Shown here: one piece after another, positions 55,031 through 62,252 of the stretch
Numbering within the stretch: the first letter of the stretch is position 1
Layout: each line of letters opens with the position of its first letter
Source: an uncultured Sulfitobacter sp.
Lineage (GTDB): Bacteria > Pseudomonadota > Alphaproteobacteria > Rhodobacterales > Rhodobacteraceae
NCBI GenBank assembly: GCA_947502265.1
Contig: CANMZB010000002.1
Span: forward strand, 186,001-250,000
DNA length: 64,000 nucleotides
Direction of reading: 5' to 3'
Program-made: the position numbers and the translations under genes
Notes under the pieces: model-generated
What the model saw: the letters and a program-made list of their open reading frames with translations, nothing else
Database searches by the model: none
Told to the model about the DNA's origin: nothing

Positions 55031-55615
55031 TCAGCGCAGCCGACAGGCCGCGATCTGGTCGCGGTACATAAATGAACGTGCCTCGACCTTGCCCGCCACG
55101 CCAACAAGCCAGGGCTTGCGGTTATAGCTGGCGCGCGAAAATCCGGTATGCCCTTCATGGTACGCAAGATACTGGTTGCGCGCGTCCTGCAAGGAGATGC
55201 CGTTACGCTTGCGGCTGATGTTCATATACCATCCCATGAAATCCGTGGCATCGCGGATCCGGTCACGCTTGGCACTGCGCCGACCTGCGGAATTGCGGTA
55301 TTCGTCCCATGTCGCATCAAGCGCCTGACTATAGCCAAAGGCGCTGGACTGACGACCCATGGGAATCACCCCCAGCACATAGCGGAACGGGGTGCGCGCA
55401 TCGGGAACGAATTTGCTTTCCTGATGGATTGTCGCCATCTGGACATGAATGGGAATACCCCATTTGCGTTCGGTCGCTTTGAATGCGCGGTGGTATTCGG
55501 GGCGCTCTTTGAGAATTGTACAGGCGTTATCCAGATCGCGCGGCGCGTTGCCGTACGAGCCGCCGCAGGATGCCAGCAGCAGTGCAATTATCAATACGCG
55601 AAGGGGTGTTTTCAT
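55031..55615 (-). CDS. Lytic-transglycosylase-like lipoprotein (SLT domain)
   Basis: A 194-residue lipoprotein with a lipobox LASC (Cys17) after MKTPLRVLIIALLL. The SLT-type domain has the catalytic glutamate Glu66 in ATIHQESKF, then AFGYSQALDATWDEYRN and the late segment NQYLAYHEGHTGF. This matches family-1 lytic transglycosylases that cleave murein glycan in the periplasm. It converges with lolA, which would deliver it to the outer membrane. Confidence 0.88.
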   Translation of the reverse strand: MKTPLRVLIIALLLASCGGSYGNAPRDLDNACTILKERPEYHRAFKATERKWGIPIHVQMATIHQESKFVPDARTPFRYVLGVIPMGRQSSAFGYSQALDATWDEYRNSAGRRSAKRDRIRDATDFMGWYMNISRKRNGISLQDARNQYLAYHEGHTGFSRASYNRKPWLVGVAGKVEARSFMYRDQIAACRLR

Positions 55616-55893
55616 TTGCCTATCGCCTCAAGTGTCGTTTTTTGTATTTTCCATCATTGTAGCTTAAAAAGTGTCGCTCTCACAGGGTGAATTCTACAAA
55701 AGTAGCGGTAAATCGCCGATCAGGATCGAAGTGGATAACCGCCCAACCCGTTCCTTGCCATCAAGACAGCCGGTGCGGCGATTCTGGCCTCTGTGCGCGC
55801 CGAGTCTACAAACTGTTTCCATTAAGTCACACGCAAATATTGGACAAATTGGACTTGTTACGCGTACAAACGAAGCGTAGGGAGCGCAGTGGT

Positions 55894-56220
55894 ATGATTA
55901 GAACGCGCGCAAAATATCATCTGGGCCAAGTGGTCCGGCATAAAAAACATCCCTTCAGGGGTGTCATTTTCGATGTCGATCCCGAATTTGCCAACACTGA
56001 AGAATGGTATGAGGCGATTCCCGAAGAAAACCGCCCGATCAAGGACCAGCCGTATTATCATCTGCTCGCTGAAAACGACCAAAGCTACTATGTGGCCTAT
56101 GTGTCCGAGCAGAATCTTGTGGCGGACTATTCGGGCGAACCTGTGGATCACCCCGATATCCCCGACCTGTTCGGCCCGTTTGAAAATGGCACCTATCCGC
56201 TTCATTTCCAACTGAACTAA
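55894..56220 (+). CDS. hspQ: Heat-shock protein HspQ
   Basis: A 108-residue hemimethylated-DNA-binding-type protein. Family features are AKYHLGQVVRHKKHPFRGVI, FDVDPEFANTEEWY, RPIKDQPYYHLLAEN and YVAYVSEQNLV. In enterobacteria HspQ is a specificity factor for the Lon protease and binds hemimethylated DNA; in CcrM-bearing bacteria the latter is of interest but unproven. I chose ATG 55894 (GGGAG upstream); the frame is open to 55687 but the added stretch is not family-like. It converges with the GGT gene. Confidence 0.92.
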   Translation: MIRTRAKYHLGQVVRHKKHPFRGVIFDVDPEFANTEEWYEAIPEENRPIKDQPYYHLLAENDQSYYVAYVSEQNLVADYSGEPVDHPDIPDLFGPFENGTYPLHFQLN

Positions 56221-56221
56221 G

Positions 56222-56255
56222 GCGCGCGGGCAGCGATGGTTTGCCCCCCGCGCGC
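56222..56255. terminator. GC-rich hairpin between hspQ and the gamma-glutamyltransferase gene
   Basis: A perfect 9-bp stem pairs 56222-56230 with 56247-56255. It lies between two convergent genes and could stop transcription from either side, although there is no T tail. Confidence 0.4.
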
Positions 56256-56259
56256 GTGC

Positions 56260-57837
56260 TCAGTAGCCCAGTGCGCAGCCGTCTTTGCGCGCATCGCTGG
56301 CCCCCTCCAGCACACCGCTTTCGTGAATTTTGATCGCCTGTCCGCCGCCAATCGCGACGTGCGGGATCGCCACGTTATGTCCCAACTCTGACAGGGCTGC
56401 GCGCACATCGTCGCCATAGCCGCGTTCGACGTTCAACGTGCCAGCGTCCGAGAATGCGCGCGGTGCGTCGATGGCTGTTTGCGGGTCCATGCCGAAATCC
56501 GCCAGGTTGCTTGCAAAGCGGGCATGCCCGTTGGGTTGATACGCGCCGCCCATTACGCCAAACGGCATCAACATGCGGCCATTCTGGCGAATCATGCCGG
56601 GAATGATGGTGTGCATCGGTCGCTTGCCCCCTTTCAATTCGTTCGGGTGCCCTTCCTCAAGCGTGAAACCCGCGCCACGGTTTTGCAGCAGGATACCGAA
56701 TTTTTCGGATGCGATACCGGAGCCGAAGCCGTGGAAAATTGAATAGATCAGCGACACAGCCATGCCGTCTTTATCGACCACTGTGATATAAATCGTGTCC
56801 TTGTGAACCGCTTCAGACAGCGCGGCAGGGCTTTGCATCGCCTTTTTCGGATCAATGAGAGCGGCCAGTTTGCGGGCTGTATCCATATCCAGCATATACG
56901 CCGTACGCGTCATGTAATCCTCGTCCGAGATGAAGCGGTTGCGCGCATCGTAAGCAAGCTTTGCCGCTTCGGCCTCGATATGGACACGTTCGGCGCCGCG
57001 CGGGTCCATCCCTGCGATGTCGAACTGGGCAAGGATGTTAAGCATCAAAAGCGCGGTCGCACCCTGACCGTTTGGCGGATGCTCGACCACTTCGAGATCC
57101 TTGTAGGCGGCGGCAATCGGATCGGCGGCGGTGCAGGCAGCGGCGGCAAGGTCATCGGCAGTATGGGTGCCGCCCGCAGCATTGAGCGCCGCCAGCATGT
57201 CATCGGCAATTTCCCCTTTGTAGAAAGCATCGCGCCCATCCCTAGCGATGCGCCGAAGCACCTCGGCCTGACCGGGAGAGCGAAAGATTTCCCCTGTTTG
57301 CGGAACCTTGCCGCCCATTAGGTAATGATCGCGTGCGCTGCCTTTCAGAACTTTCTCAGCCGTGCCCCAATCAAACGCAACCCGCGGCGCGACGGGAACG
57401 CCTTCTTCAGCATAGCGGATCGCGGGGGCGAGGATCGCATCAAGGCCCAACTTGCCCACCGTCTCGGAGAGGTGGCAAAATGCATCAATCGCGCAAGGGA
57501 CGGTTACCGAATGCGCGCTGAAAAGCGGCATCACTGTTTCACCCGCATCACGCAACATCGCCGCGTCAAGGGCGGCTGGTGCGCGCCCCGATCCGTTGAG
57601 CGCGTTGACCTTGCTGCTGCCCCCTTCGGACCACAGAACAAAGCAGTCGCCGCCGATCCCTGTCATCTGCGGTTCGCAGATCCCCAACAGAACCGCCCCC
57701 GCGATTGCGGCGTCCATCGCGTTGCCGCCGCGCTCGAGCACATCAATCGCGGCCTTGGCGCCCAAAGGGTGAGAGGTTGCGCACATGCCGTTGCTGGCAA
57801 GCACGGGGGAGCGGCCGGGAAGTTGGAAATCACGCAT
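56260..57837 (-). CDS. Gamma-glutamyltransferase family protein
   Basis: A 525-residue autoprocessing hydrolase. The nucleophilic threonine expected at the start of the small subunit is Thr348 in HKDTIYITVVDKDG, with the family block HGFGSGIASEKFGILLQNRG and the later PFGVMGGAYQPNGHARF. No signal peptide is visible in the chosen start, ATG 57837, so unlike periplasmic GGT it seems cytoplasmic, like YwrD-type proteins. It would act on gamma-glutamyl compounds or acylated substrates; the substrate is not known. It converges with hspQ. Confidence 0.9.
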   Translation of the reverse strand: MRDFQLPGRSPVLASNGMCATSHPLGAKAAIDVLERGGNAMDAAIAGAVLLGICEPQMTGIGGDCFVLWSEGGSSKVNALNGSGRAPAALDAAMLRDAGETVMPLFSAHSVTVPCAIDAFCHLSETVGKLGLDAILAPAIRYAEEGVPVAPRVAFDWGTAEKVLKGSARDHYLMGGKVPQTGEIFRSPGQAEVLRRIARDGRDAFYKGEIADDMLAALNAAGGTHTADDLAAAACTAADPIAAAYKDLEVVEHPPNGQGATALLMLNILAQFDIAGMDPRGAERVHIEAEAAKLAYDARNRFISDEDYMTRTAYMLDMDTARKLAALIDPKKAMQSPAALSEAVHKDTIYITVVDKDGMAVSLIYSIFHGFGSGIASEKFGILLQNRGAGFTLEEGHPNELKGGKRPMHTIIPGMIRQNGRMLMPFGVMGGAYQPNGHARFASNLADFGMDPQTAIDAPRAFSDAGTLNVERGYGDDVRAALSELGHNVAIPHVAIGGGQAIKIHESGVLEGASDARKDGCALGY

Positions 57838-58094
57838 TGGGGAAACCTCGCTGTATATTACATCTGAGGCAAGCCTAGTGCGAAGAAGCACCAGTGCCAA
57901 TCGGTCTTCAGCGGGAATGGATGTGGGAAATAGTGCCTCGGCGCCGCGTACTGGGTGGGGGCAATTAAGCGCGACGCCGAGGGAAGCCATATGCAGCTAC
58001 AAGACCGATTATGCCGTTTACGCATGGCGAAAATGTGATGCACCTGCGGCGCTTTTATGGAGATGCTGCGGCAAAAGAAGTTCGCGCTGCCGTG

Positions 58095-58544
58095 CTACCC
58101 GCCACAAGTGACGCGCAGGTTCAGATGATTGGTTTGGCCCACGCGGGCATAGCGGATGTCCGTTGCCAGAGTGTGGATCAGAAACCAGCCAAAGCCGCCT
58201 TCGGGCAGTGCAGTCATTTTGACATTCACATCTGGTGCAGAAGCCTGCGGCGTTTTGTTGTCCGGCATCGCAAGGCCATCGTCGATGATTGCAAAATGCA
58301 GCCCGTCCTTGCGACGCGAGCAGCGGATGCGAATCTCCCCCGGTTTGTCATCCGCGCCAAACGCGTGCTCGACAATATTGTTGAGCGCCTCTGCCAGCAC
58401 CAATTCAATTGTTCCGACCTCATCATCGCTCAGCGCGAGCGGTTGAAGGTTGGCCAAAACCTCGCGCAGGGCATCCCGCACGGCGAGGGTGGCGTCGCTG
58501 ATTCGCACATCAAAGAATCCGGATTCCGACTTTTCAGTCATCAC
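58095..58544 (-). CDS. RsbW/SpoIIAB-type serine kinase (anti-sigma factor)
   Basis: A 149-residue GHKL-fold kinase. The N box is LAEALNNIVEHAF, the G1 box IDDGLAMP (Asp88/Asp89) and the G2 box LPEGGFGWFLI, the pattern of RsbW-like anti-sigma factors that phosphorylate STAS partners. There is no transmembrane or receiver part. It lies 21 bases downstream of the STAS gene in the same direction, the classic switch pair. No sigma factor or PP2C phosphatase is nearby, so the target lies elsewhere. Confidence 0.9.
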   Translation of the reverse strand: MMTEKSESGFFDVRISDATLAVRDALREVLANLQPLALSDDEVGTIELVLAEALNNIVEHAFGADDKPGEIRIRCSRRKDGLHFAIIDDGLAMPDNKTPQASAPDVNVKMTALPEGGFGWFLIHTLATDIRYARVGQTNHLNLRVTCGG

Positions 58545-58565
58545 AGCGATCTCCAGTTGCCGCGA

Positions 58566-58904
58566 TCACCCACGCAGCGCCTTCAATGCGTCATCAACCG
58601 TGGAATAAAGGCCGAAAACGGAATCCATGCGTGTCAGTCGAAACACCTTTTCCACCGCGACCGTCAAACCGGCCAGAACAAGTCTGCGATCAGGTGAAAG
58701 GTTCTTCATCGCGGCGACGATGGCCCCCAAACCGCTCGAATCGATGAACGAAACGTGGTCGAGGTCAAGCACAACCGTGCGCGCGCCCCCTTCCGTCAGC
58801 TCCCGCATGCGGTCTTTGAACGCCAGTGCGACTGCGGCGTCGATGCGTTGTTCTTGTACCGTGATCACCTGGATATTTTCCTCGTGTAAGCTGGTAAGGT
58901 CCAT
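58566..58904 (-). CDS. STAS-domain anti-sigma factor antagonist
   Basis: A 112-residue single STAS domain, the SpoIIAA/RsbV type. The phosphorylation site lies in FIDSSGLGAIV (Ser56 or Ser57). When unphosphorylated it would bind the RsbW-like partner and free a sigma factor or other target. The start is ATG 58904, divergent from the thiolase gene with 85 bases between. It is directly followed by the RsbW-like kinase gene. Confidence 0.9.
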   Translation of the reverse strand: MDLTSLHEENIQVITVQEQRIDAAVALAFKDRMRELTEGGARTVVLDLDHVSFIDSSGLGAIVAAMKNLSPDRRLVLAGLTVAVEKVFRLTRMDSVFGLYSTVDDALKALRG

Positions 58905-58989
58905 CGGGATCTCCTGGAAAGATTGCGTGCAGCTCCTTGCTAGGATTAAAAAGCTAAGATGTTGTAAGTATCACAAGGAGACGATCCAA

Positions 58990-60162
58990 ATGCACAAAGT
59001 GGTAATAGCAGGCGCGTCCCGCACGCCAATGGGCGGTTTTCAGGGGGATTTTCAAGGGCTCACAGCCTCTGAATTGGGTGGTGCCGCGATTCGCGCCGCA
59101 CTTGAAGGCGCAGGCCCGGCCGTGGTGCAGGAGGTTCTGATGGGCTGTGTGCTGCCCGCAGGGCAGGGACAGGCACCCGCACGTCAGGCAGGATTCGCCG
59201 CCGGTCTGGGCGAAGAGGTGCCTGCCACAACCCTCAACAAGATGTGCGGCTCGGGCATGAAGGCCGCAATGATCGCCTTCGACCAGATCGCGCTGGGCGG
59301 TACGGAAGTGATGGTCGCGGGTGGCATGGAATCAATGACAAATGCGCCTTACGTTCTGCCCAAAATGCGCGGTGGCGCGCGGCTGGGCCATGCGCAGGTG
59401 ATCGACCACATGTTCCTTGACGGCTTGGAAGATGCCTATGACAAAGGCCGCCTGATGGGGACATTTGCCGAAGACTGCGCCGAAACCTACCAGTTCACGC
59501 GCGAGCGGCAGGACGAATACGCCATCGCCTCGCTGACGCGCGCGCTTGAAGCCCAGAAAAGCGGTGCTTTCGCCGACGAGATTACGCCGGTCGATGTGGC
59601 ATCGCGTAAAGGCAGCACAACCATAAGCGCCGACGAGCAGCCGCAATCTGCCCGCCCCGACAAGATTCCACAGCTCAAACCGGCCTTTCGCAAAGGTGGC
59701 ACTGTGACGGCGGCCAATTCGTCGTCCATCTCCGATGGTGCCGCCGCCTTGGTGCTGGCCTCCGAAGGGGCGGCCAAGGCGCAAGGGCTTAATGTCCGCG
59801 CGTACATTGTCGGCCATGCAAGCCACGCACAAGCGCCGGGTCTGTTCACCACCGCTCCGGTTCCGGCCACTCAAAAGCTGCTCGAACGCATCGGCTGGGC
59901 GAAAGAAGACGTGGATTTGTGGGAGGTGAACGAGGCTTTCGCGGTTGTGCCGCTCGCCTTCATGCACGAAATGGGGCTAAGCCATGATATCGTGAACGTT
60001 AACGGTGGTGCTTGCGCACTGGGCCATCCCATTGGCGCGTCGGGTGCCCGCATCATGGTTACGCTTTTGAACGCGCTGGAAAAGCGCGGCCTCAAACGGG
60101 GTATTGCCGCAATCTGCATTGGTGGCGGTGAAGGTACTGCCATCGCGATCGAGCGCCCATAA
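58990..60162 (+). CDS. Acetyl-CoA acetyltransferase (thiolase)
   Basis: A 390-residue cytoplasmic thiolase. The nucleophilic cysteine is Cys86 in NKMCGSGMKA, with NEAFA, His346 in ALGHPIGASG and Cys376 in CIGGGEG completing the active site. It resembles biosynthetic thiolases (PhaA/AtoB) that condense two acetyl-CoA, used in polyhydroxybutyrate or ethylmalonyl-type routes, but a beta-oxidation role is possible. I chose ATG 58990, which follows AAGGAG. No phaB or phaC gene is nearby. Confidence 0.92.
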   Translation: MHKVVIAGASRTPMGGFQGDFQGLTASELGGAAIRAALEGAGPAVVQEVLMGCVLPAGQGQAPARQAGFAAGLGEEVPATTLNKMCGSGMKAAMIAFDQIALGGTEVMVAGGMESMTNAPYVLPKMRGGARLGHAQVIDHMFLDGLEDAYDKGRLMGTFAEDCAETYQFTRERQDEYAIASLTRALEAQKSGAFADEITPVDVASRKGSTTISADEQPQSARPDKIPQLKPAFRKGGTVTAANSSSISDGAAALVLASEGAAKAQGLNVRAYIVGHASHAQAPGLFTTAPVPATQKLLERIGWAKEDVDLWEVNEAFAVVPLAFMHEMGLSHDIVNVNGGACALGHPIGASGARIMVTLLNALEKRGLKRGIAAICIGGGEGTAIAIERP

Positions 60163-60270
60163 GCGTAAAATCAATGCCGGAGCGTGCAATAATGCGCGCG
60201 CCCCGGCTTCATTTGGCCTTTAAACTCATGGGGCCTGTGGCCCCTACCTCGCTTTGAAGAAGACACCGTC

Positions 60271-60729
60271 ATGCATGTTGATTACCCGACCCTTGCCAAA
60301 ACCCTGCGCGCGCTGACCCACGGAGAAGACGACGCAATTGCTCTTATGGCCACAGTTGCCTGCGAACTGCATCACAGCGACGACCGCTTTGACTGGACCG
60401 GATTTTATCGTGTTACCGGCTCCGAAATGCTCAAGATCGGGCCTTATCAGGGTGGTCACGGGTGTCTGATGATTCCGTTCTCGCGCGGGGTGTGTGGCGC
60501 GGCGGCGCGCACGGGGCAGGTGCAACTGGTGCCCGATGTCGAGGCGTTTCAAGGCCACATTGCCTGTGCCAGCTCCACCCGGTCGGAATTGGTTTTGCCT
60601 GTGTTTGGCGCAGCAAGGCAGTTGTTGGGTGTGCTCGACATTGACAGCAACCAGCCGGATGCCTTCACGGTGGCAGATGCCGATGCGTTGGCTGACATAA
60701 TCAAAGAAACTTTCATCAACGTGAAATAA
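60271..60729 (+). CDS. msrC: Free methionine-(R)-sulfoxide reductase
   Basis: A 152-residue GAF-domain protein of the fRMsr/YebR type that reduces free methionine-R-sulfoxide. The three cysteines Cys65, Cys75 and Cys99 (in GGHGCLMIPF, SRGVCG and GHIACAS) keep the spacing of 10 and 24 found in E. coli YebR. Glutamate in RSELVLPVFG is in place. It is a cytoplasmic oxidative-stress repair enzyme. The gene stands alone between the thiolase and the XRE-cupin regulator. Confidence 0.93.
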   Translation: MHVDYPTLAKTLRALTHGEDDAIALMATVACELHHSDDRFDWTGFYRVTGSEMLKIGPYQGGHGCLMIPFSRGVCGAAARTGQVQLVPDVEAFQGHIACASSTRSELVLPVFGAARQLLGVLDIDSNQPDAFTVADADALADIIKETFINVK

Positions 60730-60814
60730 GTCTGGATTTTTTCACGTACCTCGGCCAGCATCCGGTCAAGCGTCGCATTGCGCGATGGCTTTGGATGGAA
60801 ATGTCAGGGGCCGC

Positions 60815-61387
60815 ATGCGCCACACTACACCCGATACACCGCACACGCTTGGCGCTGATCTGCGCGCCTTGCGCAAGGCGCGTGGCCTGACGCTGGCGGA
60901 TATGGCGCTGGCGCTGGGCCGCTCTGTTGGCTGGCTCAGTCAGGTGGAGCGTGACAAATCGGACCCTTCCATCACCGATCTGCGCCTGATCGCCGCGTTT
61001 CTTGACGTCCCTGTTTCGATTCTGTTCCGGCACGAGGCCGCGCCTGCGACAGAGGCGGGATATGTTGTGCGCGCGGCTGCGCGCAGGCCGATCGGATCGC
61101 CGGTCGCCGGCCTGATCGAAGAGTTGCTGTCGCCCGACCTCACGGATGATTTCGAAATGGTGCATTCCACATTTTTGCCGCACAGCCGGATCAAAGATGC
61201 CGTCATCAGGCCCACGCAGGAGGTCGGCTTTCTTGTCTCCGGCACGCTGGAAATCGAGATCGACGGCACCACGCACAGCCTCGTCCCCGGTGACAGTTTC
61301 CGCATCCGTGGAGAGCCGTTCCGCTGGGCCAATCCTGCGTCTGAACCGGCAGTGGCGATCTGGGTCATCGCCCCGCCGGTGTATTAG
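60815..61387 (+). CDS. XRE-family regulator with cupin domain
   Basis: A 190-residue transcription regulator. The N-terminal helix-turn-helix is in LRALRKARGLTLADMALALG and SVGWLSQVERDKSDPSITDL, and the C-terminal cupin (about 105-185) has FLVSGTLEIEIDGTTHSLVPG. Proteins of this design often control amine or amino-acid use genes and transporters, which fits the LysE-type gene 12 bases downstream and the amine dehydrogenase further on. I chose ATG 60815, preceded by AGGGG; ATG 60785 is another possibility. Confidence 0.88.
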   Translation: MRHTTPDTPHTLGADLRALRKARGLTLADMALALGRSVGWLSQVERDKSDPSITDLRLIAAFLDVPVSILFRHEAAPATEAGYVVRAAARRPIGSPVAGLIEELLSPDLTDDFEMVHSTFLPHSRIKDAVIRPTQEVGFLVSGTLEIEIDGTTHSLVPGDSFRIRGEPFRWANPASEPAVAIWVIAPPVY

Positions 61388-61399
61388 GAGCATGTGCGC

Positions 61400-62019
61400 A
61401 TGAGCTTTGACGCGTGGACCGTTTTTGCCATGTTCTGGTTGGTATTCGTCACCACGCAGGGGCCGAATGCGGTGAACTGTATCAACAACAGCATGACTCT
61501 CGGCTTTCGCCGTGTGTTGGTGGGGGGGTGGCGATTCTGACGCAGGCATTGCTGTTTTTGACGCTGTCGGCTTTGGGCGTGACCGCGCTCATCGCGGCGT
61601 CTGCGAAAGCTTTCACCGCGGCCAAGCTGTTGGGCGCGGCGTTTCTGATTTATCTCGGTGTGCGCGGCTGGATCATGGCCAAGACATCGGTGAAAGTCGA
61701 CGCGCGGCCTGCCTCTTCGGTCTATCTGCGCGCGCTGGCCATCGTCACGATAAACCCCAAAAGCGTCGCGGGATACCTCGCTGCGTTTACGCAATTCGTG
61801 CAGACTGACGTTCCTGTGTGGGATCAGATGACGGTGATCGTGCCAACGGCACTGACGCTCACGGCATTCAGCTACACGGGCTTTACCGCTCTGGGTGCGG
61901 GGCTTGGCCGCGCGGCACTGGGGGTCGTTTTCAGCGTCTGGGTGCGCCGCATCATGGGCCTGTGTTCCATCATCTACGGCGTGCTTCTTGGTGCGGCGTC
62001 AACACCGCGACGGGTATGA
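61400..62019 (+). pseudogene. LysE family exporter, frameshifted
   Basis: A LysE-type amino-acid exporter split by a frameshift. From ATG 61400 (AGGAG 9 bases before) the frame reads MSFDAWTVFAMFWLVF...GPNAVNCINN and stops at TGA 61538-61540 after 46 residues. The remainder, VAILTQALLFLTLSALGVTA to the end at 62019, is in another frame. The switch is at a run of seven G at 61522-61528: adding one base, or removing two, would restore a protein of about 206 residues, the normal length. The rest has four or five hydrophobic segments and good codon use. Recent loss, a phase-variable G run, or a sequencing slip are all possible. Confidence 0.85.
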
Positions 62020-62021
62020 CT

Positions 62022-62252
62022 ATGCTGAATGGTTCGTGCATATGCGGCACCTCCAGATTTCGCGCCAGCGGTCCGGCGGCGAGCCATTTCAGCCAGTTTT
62101 GGAAGGGTGCGGATGACCCTGATACCGGCATGGCGCCTGGTGCGCTTGACCGGCCCACCGGTCTGCGGCTGGTCCGGCACATCTTTACGGCAGACACAGG
62201 CGACTACTACGACATCAAGGACAACGTGCCTCAGGAGGAGCAAGAGACATGA
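62022..62252 (+). pseudogene. GFA-family gene with internal deletion
   Basis: A 76-residue product whose ends match the GFA (glutathione-dependent formaldehyde-activating, CENP-V/Gfa) family but whose middle is missing. The N-terminus MLNGSCICGTSRFRASGPA is the usual beginning, and the C-terminus MAPGALDRPTGLRLVRHIF followed by TADTGDYYDIKDNVP is the usual end. The expected zinc cysteines (the CHC..C and C..C segments, about 50 residues) are absent, with the join near SHFSQFWK. The reading frame is kept and the ATG overlaps neither neighbour, but its TGA overlaps the start of the dehydrogenase gene. The product is unlikely to bind its second metal site. Confidence 0.75.

Noticed and set aside
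55687-55893. N-terminal extension in frame with hspQ
   Set aside because: The added 69 residues do not resemble HspQ; the start at 55894 has a ribosome site and gives the normal length.
57838-58094. Possible short peptides between the GGT and RsbW-type genes
   Set aside because: Several frames of 15-60 codons exist, but none has a good ribosome site or a signal peptide; I see no supported gene there.
60174-60216. Imperfect hairpin after the thiolase gene
   Set aside because: The stem is broken and the T tail is poor, so it was not listed as a terminator.
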